From Pseudomonas sp. (GTDB lineage: Bacteria > Pseudomonadota > Gammaproteobacteria > Pseudomonadales > Pseudomonadaceae), in the NCBI RefSeq assembly GCF_030683065.1, contig NZ_JAUXMX010000060.1:23924-87923 (forward strand): a stretch of DNA of 64,000 nt, given 5' to 3'. The translations under genes were made by a program, and so were the position numbers. The notes beneath the pieces were generated by a model. That model did not search any database. It was given only the letters and a program-made list of their open reading frames with translations, and was not told the origin of the DNA. Below are positions 9,203 to 18,687 of this stretch, piece after piece. Within the stretch, counting starts at the first letter, position 1. Each line of letters starts with the position of its first letter.

Positions 9203-9219
9203 AAAAGGTCACGTAGCCG

Positions 9220-9405
9220 TTAGCCGCTGCAGGCAATGGTCAGGTGGTGGTTCAGCGCGGCGAGGCGCAGGCATGTTTCCAGGACTTGGTTGCCTTGCGC
9301 CTCAGGGACAGCCGCTGTGGCAATCGCCTCGCATAACCGCGAACAACGACGGCACCGAGTCGCCCGGCAGATCAGCGCAGGCATGCCGCACACGGTGCCA
9401 GGCAC
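9220..9405 (-). CDS. Doubtful 61-residue cysteine-rich ORF
   Basis: The only ORF in the 209-bp gap between the YtjB-like gene and the lipoprotein gene. It starts at GTG 9405, six bases after the lipoprotein gene stop on the same strand. It has six Cys, including CRATRCRRC, but no ribosome binding site and no family I recognise. It may be chance coding in GC-rich DNA. Confidence 0.2.
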   Translation of the reverse strand: MPGTVCGMPALICRATRCRRCSRLCEAIATAAVPEAQGNQVLETCLRLAALNHHLTIACSG

Positions 9406-9411
9406 GCAGTC

Positions 9412-10116
9412 TTAGAAGCGAAACACTTCCATTTGCGTGGCAGGCTCGATCCGCAGCACTGGCGGCTTGCTCTCTGGACGCTTGACCGGCGCACTGGCAA
9501 CCGGCTTGCGCGCAGGCGTCACCTCGGCGGCTGGCATGGCCTTGATTGCATCAGCCAACTCGCCCGCCAGTTGCTGCAGCAGCTGACTTTGCGCACGCAC
9601 TTGCTCGACCACCGTACCGCCGTGCTCGGCCTGCAGACGCACAACTCGACTGCCGCGAGATACGCCGGCAGAGTCGAGCAAGCGCCATTGCGCTTCAAGT
9701 ACTGCAGGCTGCTGCACCCCTGAATCCAACCGACTGATATTCAGTACGACCTGTACTTCACTGGCGAAACCAACGCGATCCGGGTACAGCGCGACGCGAC
9801 TGGTATCGAGTTGACCGGCCAGTTGGCGCAGCAACAGCTGGCCGACATCATCTTGCAGGCTGCCCGCCCAGCGGGCCTGCTGACTGAACGAGAGACTGTC
9901 GTCACGTTCGCGCTGCACCAGGTTCTCGCGCAACAGGTAATCCGCCAGTTTCAACGGGCCTAACAGCAGCGCCGGGCCTTTATCATTCTGCGGCAGCTCG
10001 GGAGCGCCCTGCTCAAGCTGATAAAACTGTGCCGGTGGCTGCAGCACTGCGCAGCCTTGCAAGGTCAAAACCGCGAGCAACAACAAAAGCGGCGGCGAGA
10101 AATGCAACGATTTCAT
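9412..10116 (-). CDS. ABC-type transport auxiliary lipoprotein (PqiC-like)
   Basis: Last gene of a four-gene MCE lipid-transport operon. A 234-residue protein with a lipoprotein signal: hydrophobic core then LQGC, with the lipidated Cys at position 22. The mature part fits the auxiliary lipoproteins that accompany MCE systems (PqiC/DUF330 type). It probably sits in the outer membrane and helps pass lipids across the periplasm. ATG 10116 is chosen because it directly precedes the signal peptide; upstream codons in frame overlap the MCE gene. The spacing to that gene is 7 bases, so the two are co-transcribed. Confidence 0.8.
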   Translation of the reverse strand: MKSLHFSPPLLLLLAVLTLQGCAVLQPPAQFYQLEQGAPELPQNDKGPALLLGPLKLADYLLRENLVQRERDDSLSFSQQARWAGSLQDDVGQLLLRQLAGQLDTSRVALYPDRVGFASEVQVVLNISRLDSGVQQPAVLEAQWRLLDSAGVSRGSRVVRLQAEHGGTVVEQVRAQSQLLQQLAGELADAIKAMPAAEVTPARKPVASAPVKRPESKPPVLRIEPATQMEVFRF

Positions 10117-10123
10117 GAAAACA

Positions 10124-11077
10124 TTACCTTGATTTACCAAATATGAGCGACTGAGGCTGCTGGTCGAGCCCTTCCATCGTGCGCTGCAGTGCCTTCCCAG
10201 CCTGACTGAGTTCCTGCAGGGCGCGCAACATTTCGTACTGTACCTCGGATTCCGGACCGAGGCTGCGACGACCTTCAACCGCCAACTGGTTGACCTGCTC
10301 TAATGCCTGCGCCGCACTCTGTGCCGTGCGGCGTATTTCGCCAACGGCATCGCGCAGATCAACACTGCTTTGCTGAACATTGTCCATGATCGGCGGCAGT
10401 TGCTGCTCAAGGCGTCCACTCAGGCGATCGAGTTTGACCATCAGCTGACTCATGCTTACCAGGCCCTGCTGCAGCTCCGGGGAACTGGTAAGTTTCTCCA
10501 GCGATTGCAGGGTTTGCGTGGCCGAGGCGACCATATCCTGCAACGGCAATTCGCGCAGGCTGCCAGCTAACTCACGCAGCACATCGGCAACCTCGTCGAT
10601 ACGCGATGGCACACTAGGGATCGTCGGCAACTCCAGTTCATGCGCCGTGCGCACATAGCCGGCCTGCTCTGGAAACATATCCAGCGCGACTATCGCCTTG
10701 CCCGTCAACAGGCTGGGCGTCTGCAACTGAGCACGTAAACCACGCTCGACCAGTTGACCGATAAACTGGTCGAAGCCACGGGAGCCTTCTTGCTGCTGAT
10801 CTGGTGTATTGATGCGCAGGACAACCGGCATCACCACATCCATTAATTCGCGGTCGTAGGACAGGCGAATCTCGCGCACCATGCCCACCTTGACCCCGCG
10901 ATAGGTGACATCGGCACCGACATCCAGGCCATCCAACGCTCCGGTGAAATACACCACATACTCGCTGGGCTGGCTGAACCAGCTATCACGCGACAGCAGC
11001 AACAGGGCGGCGGCCAACAGAGCCAGGCCGCCGAGCAGGAACGCGCCGATCATAAAGGGTTTGCGCGCTTCGCTCAT
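10124..11077 (-). CDS. MlaD-type MCE domain protein
   Basis: Periplasmic lipid-binding subunit of an MCE/Mla-type ABC system. 317 residues with one N-terminal transmembrane anchor (about 9-29) and a single MCE domain (about 38-120, including LDVGADVTYRGVKVGMV). A long C-terminal region is predicted helical and rich in Gln, Leu and Glu. MCE proteins form hexameric rings that channel lipids between membranes. The start ATG overlaps the end of the ATPase gene by four bases (ATGA), so translation is coupled. Single-domain length separates it from PqiB and LetB, which have several MCE domains. Confidence 0.88.
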   Translation of the reverse strand: MSEARKPFMIGAFLLGGLALLAAALLLLSRDSWFSQPSEYVVYFTGALDGLDVGADVTYRGVKVGMVREIRLSYDRELMDVVMPVVLRINTPDQQQEGSRGFDQFIGQLVERGLRAQLQTPSLLTGKAIVALDMFPEQAGYVRTAHELELPTIPSVPSRIDEVADVLRELAGSLRELPLQDMVASATQTLQSLEKLTSSPELQQGLVSMSQLMVKLDRLSGRLEQQLPPIMDNVQQSSVDLRDAVGEIRRTAQSAAQALEQVNQLAVEGRRSLGPESEVQYEMLRALQELSQAGKALQRTMEGLDQQPQSLIFGKSR

Positions 11078-11844
11078 GACGCCTCCATTGGGTGAGCTGT
11101 TTCGCCCCGCCGCAAAAAGCGCTGCACCTGCTCAGGCCCATCGGCCAGCAATTCCTGCAGGGTGCCCAGGGCAATCTGGGTATGGGTCTGATTGTCGAGG
11201 AACAGGCAGGTGTCGGCCACTGCCTGAATACTCGGTAGCTCATGGGTAACCAGCACGATGCTTGAGCCCAGGCTATCACGCAACTGCAGGATCAACTCGT
11301 CGAGGGACTGCGAGCTGATCGGATCGAGGCCGGCCGAAGGCTCGTCAAAGAACAATACCTGCGGATCAAGTGCCAACGCACGGGCCAAAGCGGCGCGCTT
11401 GCGCATACCACCGGACAGTTGCGCCGGATACAGCTCATCGCAACCCGCCAGCCCAACCAGCGCCAGCTTCAACGCCGCCAGTTCGACCAGCTCGGCCGGC
11501 TGCAAGTGCTGGCGATAGGCGGCCAGCGGCAGGCAGATATTCTCGCGCAGGGTCATCGACCCCCACAGGGCGCCATTCTGATAGAGCACGCCGAACTGCT
11601 GCTGCAAGGCGGCACGACGGTCCTCGTCGCCCGCCCAGAAGTCCTCCCCCTTGAACAGCACACGCCCGGCCAGTGGCGCCTGCAGACCGATCAGATGGCG
11701 CAACAGGGTGCTTTTGCCACAGCCGCTGCCACCCATGATGACAAACACCTCGCCCGGGCGGATGGAGAAATTCAGGTCATGCTGGATCACCAGGCTGCCG
11801 TACCCGGCACTGAGATCTTCGGCGACCAATAGCGCATCGCTCAT
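11074..11844 (-). CDS. MlaF-type ABC transporter ATP-binding protein
   Basis: Energy subunit of the MCE lipid transporter, 256 residues. Walker A is GGSGCGKST (38-46), the ABC signature is LSGGMRKRAALARAL, Walker B is LFFDEPSAGLDP, and the switch His is in VTHELPS. GGMRKR is typical of the MlaF family. It lies one base after the permease gene and overlaps the MCE gene by four bases. Confidence 0.92.
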   Translation of the reverse strand: MSDALLVAEDLSAGYGSLVIQHDLNFSIRPGEVFVIMGGSGCGKSTLLRHLIGLQAPLAGRVLFKGEDFWAGDEDRRAALQQQFGVLYQNGALWGSMTLRENICLPLAAYRQHLQPAELVELAALKLALVGLAGCDELYPAQLSGGMRKRAALARALALDPQVLFFDEPSAGLDPISSQSLDELILQLRDSLGSSIVLVTHELPSIQAVADTCLFLDNQTHTQIALGTLQELLADGPEQVQRFLRRGETAHPMEAS

Positions 11845-11845
11845 A

Positions 11846-12976
11846 TCAGACCCCCAGCCGGGTGCAAATCAGGGTGATCAGGGCATCACTGACCACCAGC
11901 GCCACGATGATACTGACTACCGCGCGAGTGGTTGCCTGACCAACTGCCTGGGCGTTGCGTCCGCAAGCCAGACCGTAGTGACAACCGATCAGGCCGATCA
12001 GCACGGCAAACACCAGGCTCTTGCCGATCCCCACCAGAAAATCGCTGAGGCTGAGCATCTCCAGGCTCTGCTTGAGGTAGAGCTGCGCGGAAATATCGAA
12101 CAGACCGGAGCCGATGATGAAGCCGCCGAGAATACCGAGGGCATCGGCGAACACACAGAGAATTGGCATGCTTACCAACAACGCCAGCAGTCGCGGCAGA
12201 ACAAGAAACTCCAGCGGTGGAAAACCGAAGGTCTTCAGCGCATCGATTTCCTCGTTGGCCTGCATGCTGCCCAACTCCGCCGCGTAGGCCGCGCCGGTGC
12301 GTCCAGCCATGATGACTGCGGTCATCAGCGCGCCCATCTCGCGGGTCATGCCGATAGCCACCATGTTGGCGATGTACAGTTGGGCGCCGAAGGCTTCCAG
12401 CTGGGCGGCGCCGACGAACGCCAGAATCAGGCCGACCAGAATGGCAATCAATGCCACGATCGGCAGCGCGCCCGGCCCGCACTGCTGCAGGGCCAGCCAG
12501 AAATCACTGCGGCGCATGCGCCCGCGCCCCCGCAGCTGGCGCCCTAGGGCCAGCACCACTTCCCCGACGAAACGACAAGCCTGGCTGATACTGGCCAGCA
12601 CCCCGAGCACCAGCAGCCCCAGGCGACCCACTGGACCATAAACAGGTGGAGGCTTCTGCTGGGCCTGGGTAGACGGCTTGGCAGCCATCTGTAACAGCCG
12701 CTCGACACCATCCGGCAAACCTTGCCAGCGCAGCTCCACGTCCTGCGCCACGGCCAGGCGCTGCAAGCGGCGCAGCAGTGCTAGCAGGCTACTGTCCCAG
12801 GCCGCTACGGCGACATCCACCTGAACCTGCGCGGGCAGTTGCCGCTGGCTGTACCAGACGGCTTCAAGATCGGGCTTGGCCACGTGTAGCAACCAGGCGC
12901 CGCCCACGCACAGACGCGCCGGCCGGCCATCCTCTAGTGACCATTGCAACCCTGCGTCCTGCTCGCCCTTATCCAT
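11846..12976 (-). CDS. MlaE-type permease with a fused N-terminal STAS-like domain
   Basis: Membrane subunit of the MCE lipid transporter, 376 residues. The C-terminal 250 residues are a MlaE permease domain with about five to six hydrophobic segments and the family blocks AGRTGAAYAAELGSMQANEEIDAL and LPRLLAL. The first 110 residues are soluble and have a STAS-like pattern; in E. coli this job is done by the separate protein MlaB. ATG 12976 is preferred (GGAG six bases upstream); ATG 12988 would add four residues. It begins 24 bases after the parC stop, so it may be transcribed from the parC promoter. No MlaC-like shuttle is encoded nearby. Confidence 0.85.
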   Translation of the reverse strand: MDKGEQDAGLQWSLEDGRPARLCVGGAWLLHVAKPDLEAVWYSQRQLPAQVQVDVAVAAWDSSLLALLRRLQRLAVAQDVELRWQGLPDGVERLLQMAAKPSTQAQQKPPPVYGPVGRLGLLVLGVLASISQACRFVGEVVLALGRQLRGRGRMRRSDFWLALQQCGPGALPIVALIAILVGLILAFVGAAQLEAFGAQLYIANMVAIGMTREMGALMTAVIMAGRTGAAYAAELGSMQANEEIDALKTFGFPPLEFLVLPRLLALLVSMPILCVFADALGILGGFIIGSGLFDISAQLYLKQSLEMLSLSDFLVGIGKSLVFAVLIGLIGCHYGLACGRNAQAVGQATTRAVVSIIVALVVSDALITLICTRLGV

Positions 12977-13000
12977 CCCGATCTCCATCCGTTAGCCCTG

Positions 13001-15250
13001 CTACTCCACCAGCAGCGCATCGACCCGTTGAAAACCACGCGGCAGCTTGTTGCCACGCCGCCCCCGCTCACCCTTGTAGTGCTCCAGGTCATCCGCCTTG
13101 AGCGACAAGGTACGCTTGCCCGCCTGCAACACCAAGGTCGCGCCGCTGGGTAGCACCACCAGATCGGTGAGGTATTCCTCACGACTAGCGACCCGCTCAC
13201 CGGGAATGCCGATGATTTTGTTGCCCTTGCCCTTGCCCAGTTGCGGCAGGTCGCGAACCGGGAACAGCAGCAACCGCCCTTCGGTGGTCACGGCAGCCAA
13301 CCAGTCCTGCTCACGACTGGACAACGGCTTGGGCGCCAGCACCTTGGCGCCTGGCGGCAAGCTGAGCAACGCCTTGCCGGCCTTGTTTTTGGTTTGCAGA
13401 TCCTCGCCCTTGACCACGAAGCCGTAGCCGGCATCCGAGGCAATCACAAAAAGTGCACTGTCGTCCGGCAACAGCACGCACTCAAATGTCGCCCCTGGCG
13501 GCGGGGTCAGACGTCCGGTCAGCGGCTCACCCTGGCCACGCGCCGATGGTAACGAGTGCGCCGCCAGCGAGTAGCTGCGCCCGGTCGAGTCGATAAATAC
13601 CGCGTACTGATTCGAACGCCCCGGCGCGGCAGTCTTGAAGCCGTCGCCGGCCTTGTATGACAGACCGGTAGCGTCGATGTCATGCCCCTTGCCGCAACGC
13701 ACCCAGCCTTTCTCAGAGATCACCACGGTGACCGGTTCGGTAGGCAGCAACTCGGTTTCCGAGAGCGCCTTGGCCTCAGCGCGGGAGACGATCGGCGAGC
13801 GACGGTCGTCGCCGTATTTCTCGGCATCGTCGAGGATTTCCTGGCGCACCAGCTTCTTCAGCTTGGCTTCGCTGCCGAGCAGGGTCAGCAACTTGGCGCG
13901 TTCCTTGGCCAGGGCGTCCTGCTCGCCGCGAATCTGCATCTCTTCCAGCCGCGCCAGTTGGCGCAGACGGGTTTCCAGAATGTATTCAGCCTGAATATCC
14001 GTGAGGCCGAAACGCGCCATCAGCACCGGCTTGGGCTGCTCCTCGGTACGGATGATATGAATCACTTCATCCAGGTTGAGGAACGCGATCAAACGACCTT
14101 CCAACAGGTGCAGGCGATGCTCGACCTTATCCAGGCGGAACTGCAGACGCCGGCGCACGGTGCCCACCCGATATTCCAGCCATTCGCGCAACAACTGGCG
14201 CAGGTTCTTGACCGAGGGTTTACCGTCCAGGCCGATGACGTTGGTATTGACCCGGTAGCTGGATTCCAGCTCGGTGGTGGCGAACAGATGGGTCATCAGT
14301 TCGTCGGCATCGACTCGGTTGGAACGCGGAATGATGACGATGCGGCACGGGTGTTCGTGGTCGGACTCGTCACGTAGGTCGGCGACCATCGGCAGCTTCT
14401 TCGCCTGCATCTGCGCAGCGATCTGCTCCAGTACCTTGGCCCCTGAAACCTGATGCGGCAGCGCGGTGACCACAATGTCACCATCCTCGATGCGGTACAC
14501 GGCGCGCATGCGCACCGAGCCCTTGCCGGTTTCGTAGATCTTCAGCAAATCGGCGCGTGGCGTGATGATTTCCGCCTCGGTCGGGTAATCCGGGCCGAGC
14601 ACGTGTTCACACAACTGTTCGACCGTCGCGTCAGGCTGATCGAGCAGACGGATACAGGCCGACGCCACTTCGCGCAGGTTATGCGGCGGCACGTCGGTGG
14701 CCATGCCCACGGCGATGCCGGTGGTGCCATTCAACAGAATATTGGGCAAGCGCGCGGGCAAGGTCGCTGGTTCGTCGAGGGTGCCGTCGAAGTTCGGCAC
14801 CCAGTCCACAGTCCCCTGCCCCAACTCGCTCAGCAGCACCTCGGCGTAACGCGACAGGCGCGCCTCGGTATAGCGCATGGCGGCGAACGATTTGGGATCG
14901 TCAGGCGCACCCCAGTTGCCCTGGCCATCGACCAGGGTGTAGCGGTAGCTGAACGGTTGCGCCATCAACACCATGGCTTCGTAACAGGCCGAGTCGCCGT
15001 GCGGGTGGAACTTGCCCAGCACGTCGCCGACGGTACGCGCCGACTTCTTGTGCTTGGAGTCAGCGTCCAGGCCCAGTTCGCTCATGGCGTAAATGATCCG
15101 CCGCTGCACTGGTTTGAGACCGTCACCGATATGCGGCAGCGCGCGATCCATGATCACGTACATCGAATAGTTGAGATAAGCCTGCTCGGTGAAGTCGGCA
15201 AGGGAACGGCGCTCAACACCATCCAGGCTCAAATCGAGGGGTTCGCTCAT
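13001..15250 (-). CDS. parC: DNA topoisomerase IV subunit A ParC
   Basis: Breaks and rejoins DNA to unlink replicated chromosomes, with ParE. 749 residues: winged-helix breakage domain with catalytic Tyr127 (AAMRYTEARL), a coiled coil, and a C-terminal beta-pinwheel from about 500. The quinolone-resistance region (HPHGDSACYE) has Ser87 and Glu91, the susceptible form. The ORF follows the retropepsin-like gene after 20 bases in a parE - phytase-like - retropepsin-like - parC gene string. Confidence 0.98.
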   Translation of the reverse strand: MSEPLDLSLDGVERRSLADFTEQAYLNYSMYVIMDRALPHIGDGLKPVQRRIIYAMSELGLDADSKHKKSARTVGDVLGKFHPHGDSACYEAMVLMAQPFSYRYTLVDGQGNWGAPDDPKSFAAMRYTEARLSRYAEVLLSELGQGTVDWVPNFDGTLDEPATLPARLPNILLNGTTGIAVGMATDVPPHNLREVASACIRLLDQPDATVEQLCEHVLGPDYPTEAEIITPRADLLKIYETGKGSVRMRAVYRIEDGDIVVTALPHQVSGAKVLEQIAAQMQAKKLPMVADLRDESDHEHPCRIVIIPRSNRVDADELMTHLFATTELESSYRVNTNVIGLDGKPSVKNLRQLLREWLEYRVGTVRRRLQFRLDKVEHRLHLLEGRLIAFLNLDEVIHIIRTEEQPKPVLMARFGLTDIQAEYILETRLRQLARLEEMQIRGEQDALAKERAKLLTLLGSEAKLKKLVRQEILDDAEKYGDDRRSPIVSRAEAKALSETELLPTEPVTVVISEKGWVRCGKGHDIDATGLSYKAGDGFKTAAPGRSNQYAVFIDSTGRSYSLAAHSLPSARGQGEPLTGRLTPPPGATFECVLLPDDSALFVIASDAGYGFVVKGEDLQTKNKAGKALLSLPPGAKVLAPKPLSSREQDWLAAVTTEGRLLLFPVRDLPQLGKGKGNKIIGIPGERVASREEYLTDLVVLPSGATLVLQAGKRTLSLKADDLEHYKGERGRRGNKLPRGFQRVDALLVE

Positions 15251-15270
15251 GCGTGCCTCATGGTAAAAAA

Positions 15271-15798
15271 TTAGTGAAGCGAAGTCGTCTGGCGCAGCAC
15301 CAGGGTGCCGTCGCGCTGAGTAAATTCGAGTTGTTTCAGGGCGCTCATGCCGAGCAGCACCTCAGCGCCTTCCATGCCCGGCGTGATCAGCGCGGCAACG
15401 TCACGCAGCACTATCTCGCCAAGGCGTAGGCTGGCCAGCTGGGTACGGTAGCCGACCGCGGTGCCATTGGCAGTACGGACCTGCACCGGCGCACCGCGCT
15501 GCAGGCCGAGGCGTTCGGCCAGGGCTGCAGGTACGGCGACTGCGGTAGCACCTGTATCGAGCAGCAAGGTCACGGTGCTGCCGTTGATCTGGCCATCCAA
15601 CAGGTAATGCCCGCCGCGACTGCTGAGCAAGCGCACCTCGATGTAGTCCTCACCCTGCACCGACTGTGGCGCCTGATTCGGGTTGTCGCGCCGCGCCTCC
15701 CATTTGCCAAAGAAGTGCGTAGCCAGCAGCAGCGCGGCAGCCCAGGTCATCACCAGCATTACCCGTCCGACCCGGCGACCCGGCGCCTGCGTACTCAC
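15271..15798 (-). CDS. Membrane-anchored retropepsin-like aspartic protease
   Basis: 175 residues with an N-terminal transmembrane helix (about 12-30) and a periplasmic single-lobe aspartic protease domain (clan AA, TIGR02281-like). The catalytic motif is LLLDTGA with Asp81, followed by VAVP and a second conserved block IVLRDVAALITPGMEG. Such proteases act as dimers; the substrate is not known. The start overlaps the end of the phytase-like gene by four bases (ATGA), so the two are translationally coupled between parE and parC. Confidence 0.85.
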   Translation of the reverse strand: MSTQAPGRRVGRVMLVMTWAAALLLATHFFGKWEARRDNPNQAPQSVQGEDYIEVRLLSSRGGHYLLDGQINGSTVTLLLDTGATAVAVPAALAERLGLQRGAPVQVRTANGTAVGYRTQLASLRLGEIVLRDVAALITPGMEGAEVLLGMSALKQLEFTQRDGTLVLRQTTSLH

Positions 15799-16784
15799 CG
15801 GGTGCGTCCCCAGCCGCCCTTGGGAGCAGCGAAACGCCAGACTACCGGCCGCTGCTCGCCGTCTGCACGGATGTGCGGGCCATTGTCGCTACCAACCCAG
15901 GCGCCCTGCTCATCGACCCACAGCGCTTCAGCCAAGCCATAAGACGATGACGGATAACGCCGGTCATCGGTCAAGGCTTCAGCGGCGAACGACCAGCAGC
16001 GCTCGACCTCACCATCACTCAGCTTGCGCCGGCAGATGCGATGGGCCTGACGCTCTAGAGTGAAGAGTTTTTCATTGTGAAAGGCCAGCCCGGAAAAGTC
16101 TCGCGCGCGCAGCTCACTGCCCCGTTGCGGCGGCGATGGCTCGGTACCGCCTTCGCTCATCAGCACACAACCACCGGCGCAGCGCCAGTTCGAACCGCGC
16201 TTGTGCAACACCAGCAAACCACGGCGCTGGCGCTCGGCCGCCAACCACAGGCGCTCGCCAGCAGGATCGACCGCTACGCCTTCGAGCAGCGCGTTGAAGT
16301 GCCAGAGCATGCCGCTGGCACGTGCCTGGCGCACCATAGAGTCTGGCAGCAGCAACCATTGCGGCGCCCCTGTAGGAGGTACCTGCAATACGGCGGCGCG
16401 TGCCTCGCTGACCAGGTAGCGGTTGCCGACGGCATCGCAGGACAAGCCTTCGAAATCCAGATTACCGCCACGCACCAGGCCTGATACCCAGGTACGCATG
16501 CGCAAGCCCCAAGGCAACGGTGTCGAGGGTGAGGGCGGCGCGACAAAATGTTCGGCTTCGGCCTGCCAAGCGGAGGCACCGGCAACCAAACGATACAGGC
16601 GGTCATCCTCACGATCCGAGACGGCCCAGAGCGCATCGCCACACCAGGCGAGCCCTGACAGGTTGCCCGCGGCGATCCCATCAACCGGGTGCTCGCTGAG
16701 CAGTTTCAGCTCTTCGAGTACCTGAGGCTCCGCCAGCACTGGCGTGGCGACCAGCAACAGGGCAACCGCCAAGCGCCGCATCAA
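15795..16784 (-). CDS. Exported phytase-like (esterase-like activity of phytase family) protein
   Basis: 329 residues with a Sec signal peptide (cleavage probably after Ala18, in VLA-EPQ). The mature part has repeating beta-propeller-like strands (SGLAWCGDALWAVSDR, DFEGLSCD, LEGVAVDPAGERLWLAAE, FSGLAFHNEKLFTLER) as in the phytase-like esterase family. The true substrate is unknown. It overlaps parE upstream and the protease gene downstream by four bases each, so it is part of the parE-parC operon. Confidence 0.75.
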   Translation of the reverse strand: MMRRLAVALLLVATPVLAEPQVLEELKLLSEHPVDGIAAGNLSGLAWCGDALWAVSDREDDRLYRLVAGASAWQAEAEHFVAPPSPSTPLPWGLRMRTWVSGLVRGGNLDFEGLSCDAVGNRYLVSEARAAVLQVPPTGAPQWLLLPDSMVRQARASGMLWHFNALLEGVAVDPAGERLWLAAERQRRGLLVLHKRGSNWRCAGGCVLMSEGGTEPSPPQRGSELRARDFSGLAFHNEKLFTLERQAHRICRRKLSDGEVERCWSFAAEALTDDRRYPSSSYGLAEALWVDEQGAWVGSDNGPHIRADGEQRPVVWRFAAPKGGWGRTR

Positions 16785-18670
16785 AGCAGCACCTCAGCCA
16801 GGTTGCCCTTGGACTCCAGCCAGGACTTGCGGTCACTCGCGCGTTTCTTGGCCAACAACATGTCCATAAGCTCCTGGGTGCCGGGATAATCCTCTAGGGT
16901 CAGTTGCACCAGACGCCGGGTATTGGGATCCATGGTGGTTTCGCGCAACTGTGGCGGGTTCATCTCGCCAAGGCCCTTGAAGCGGGTGACCTGCGGCTTG
17001 CCGCGGCGCTTCTCGGCGACCAAGCGATCAAGTATGCCGTCGCGCTCGGCGTCATCCAGGGCATAGAAAATCTCCTTGCCCAGGTCAATGCGGTACAGCG
17101 GCGGCATGGCCACGTAAATATGCCCGGCATCCACCAGCGGACGAAAATGCTGGACAAACAGTGCACACAGCAACGTGGCGATGTGCAGACCATCGGAATC
17201 GGCGTCGGCGAGGATGCAGATCTTGCCGTAGCGTAACTGAGTGAGGTCATTGGAGCCGGGGTCGATGCCAATGGCCACGGCGATGTTGTGTACTTCTTGG
17301 GACGCCAGCACTTCGCCAACATCCACTTCCCAGGTATTGAGGATCTTGCCGCGCAACGGCAGGATCGCCTGAAACTCCTTGTCGCGCGCCTGCTTGGCGC
17401 TGCCGCCGGCGGAGTCGCCTTCTACCAAGAACAGCTCCGAACGCATTGGATCCTGACCCGCGCAATCAGCCAGCTTGCCGGGCAATGCCGGGCCCTGAGT
17501 GATGCGCTTGCGCTCGACTTTCTTGCCGGCCTTGAGGCGACGATTGGCGTTGCTGATCGCCAGCTCGGCAAGCTGCTGGCCGAGCTCAGGATTGGCGTTG
17601 AGCCACAGGCTGAAGGCGTCCTTGACCACTCCGGAGACGAAGGCAGCAGCCTCACGCGAGGACAGGCGCTCCTTGGTCTGGCCGGAGAATTGTGCATCCT
17701 GCATCTTGGTCGAGAGTACGAAGGCGATGCGCTCCCAGATATCGTCCGGCGCCAGCTTGACCCCACGCGGCAGCAGACTGCGGAACTCGCAGAACTCGCG
17801 CATGGCGTCCAGCAAGCCCTGACGAAGACCGTTGACATGGGTGCCGCCCTGAGCTGTGGGGATCAGGTTTACGTAGCTTTCCTGTACCGTATCGCCGCCC
17901 TCAGGCAGCCACAACAGCGCCCAGTCGACCGCTTCCTTATTGCCACTCAGGCTGCCGCAGAACGGCTCAAGCGGCAGGCGCTCGAACTCGCTGACCGCAT
18001 CCACCAGATAGGAGCGCAACCCCTGCTCGTAGAGCCACTCGACCCGCTCGCCACTGGCCTTGTCCTCGAAGCTGACGTGCAACCCCGGACAGAGCACGGC
18101 CTTGGCCTTGAGCACATGCTTGAGGCGGCTGACCGAATACTTGGGCGAGTCGAAATACTTGGTATCGGCCCAAAAATGCACGCTGGTACCGGTGTTGCGC
18201 TTGCCGACCGTACCGATCACTTCCAGATCGCTGGCTTTGAAGCCGTCGGCAAAAGTCATGCGGTATTCGCTGCCATCGCGCTTGACCCGCACCTCGACGC
18301 GAGTCGACAGGGCGTTGACCACGGAGATCCCGACGCCGTGCAAGCCACCGGAGAACTGGTAGTTTTTATTGGAGAACTTGCCACCGGCGTGCAGCTTGGT
18401 GAGGATCAGCTCAACCCCCGAGACCCCCTCCTCGGGATGAATATCCACCGGCATGCCACGACCGTCGTCGGTAACTTCCAGGGAACTGTCCTCGTGGAGA
18501 ATCACCTGAATCGAGCGGGCGTGCCCAGCCAAGGCTTCATCGACACTGTTGTCGATGACTTCCTGGGCCAGGTGGTTGGGGCGACTGGTATCGGTGTACA
18601 TGCCCGGGCGCTTGCGCACCGGATCCAGACCGGAAAGGACTTCGATGGCGTCTGCGTTGTAACTGGCCAT
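16781..18670 (-). CDS. parE: DNA topoisomerase IV subunit B ParE
   Basis: ATPase subunit of topoisomerase IV. 629 residues: GHKL ATP-binding domain with DNSVDEALAG and GGLHGVG, a transducer domain, and a TOPRIM domain with EGDSAGGSAKQ and DADSDG. ATG 18670 (MASYNADAIEVLSG) matches the usual N-terminus; the in-frame codons up to 18718 overlap the end of yqiA and are not part of the protein. The yqiA stop is 17 bases upstream. Confidence 0.98.
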   Translation of the reverse strand: MASYNADAIEVLSGLDPVRKRPGMYTDTSRPNHLAQEVIDNSVDEALAGHARSIQVILHEDSSLEVTDDGRGMPVDIHPEEGVSGVELILTKLHAGGKFSNKNYQFSGGLHGVGISVVNALSTRVEVRVKRDGSEYRMTFADGFKASDLEVIGTVGKRNTGTSVHFWADTKYFDSPKYSVSRLKHVLKAKAVLCPGLHVSFEDKASGERVEWLYEQGLRSYLVDAVSEFERLPLEPFCGSLSGNKEAVDWALLWLPEGGDTVQESYVNLIPTAQGGTHVNGLRQGLLDAMREFCEFRSLLPRGVKLAPDDIWERIAFVLSTKMQDAQFSGQTKERLSSREAAAFVSGVVKDAFSLWLNANPELGQQLAELAISNANRRLKAGKKVERKRITQGPALPGKLADCAGQDPMRSELFLVEGDSAGGSAKQARDKEFQAILPLRGKILNTWEVDVGEVLASQEVHNIAVAIGIDPGSNDLTQLRYGKICILADADSDGLHIATLLCALFVQHFRPLVDAGHIYVAMPPLYRIDLGKEIFYALDDAERDGILDRLVAEKRRGKPQVTRFKGLGEMNPPQLRETTMDPNTRRLVQLTLEDYPGTQELMDMLLAKKRASDRKSWLESKGNLAEVLL

Positions 18671-18687
18671 GGGGTCTCTGGTGGTTA

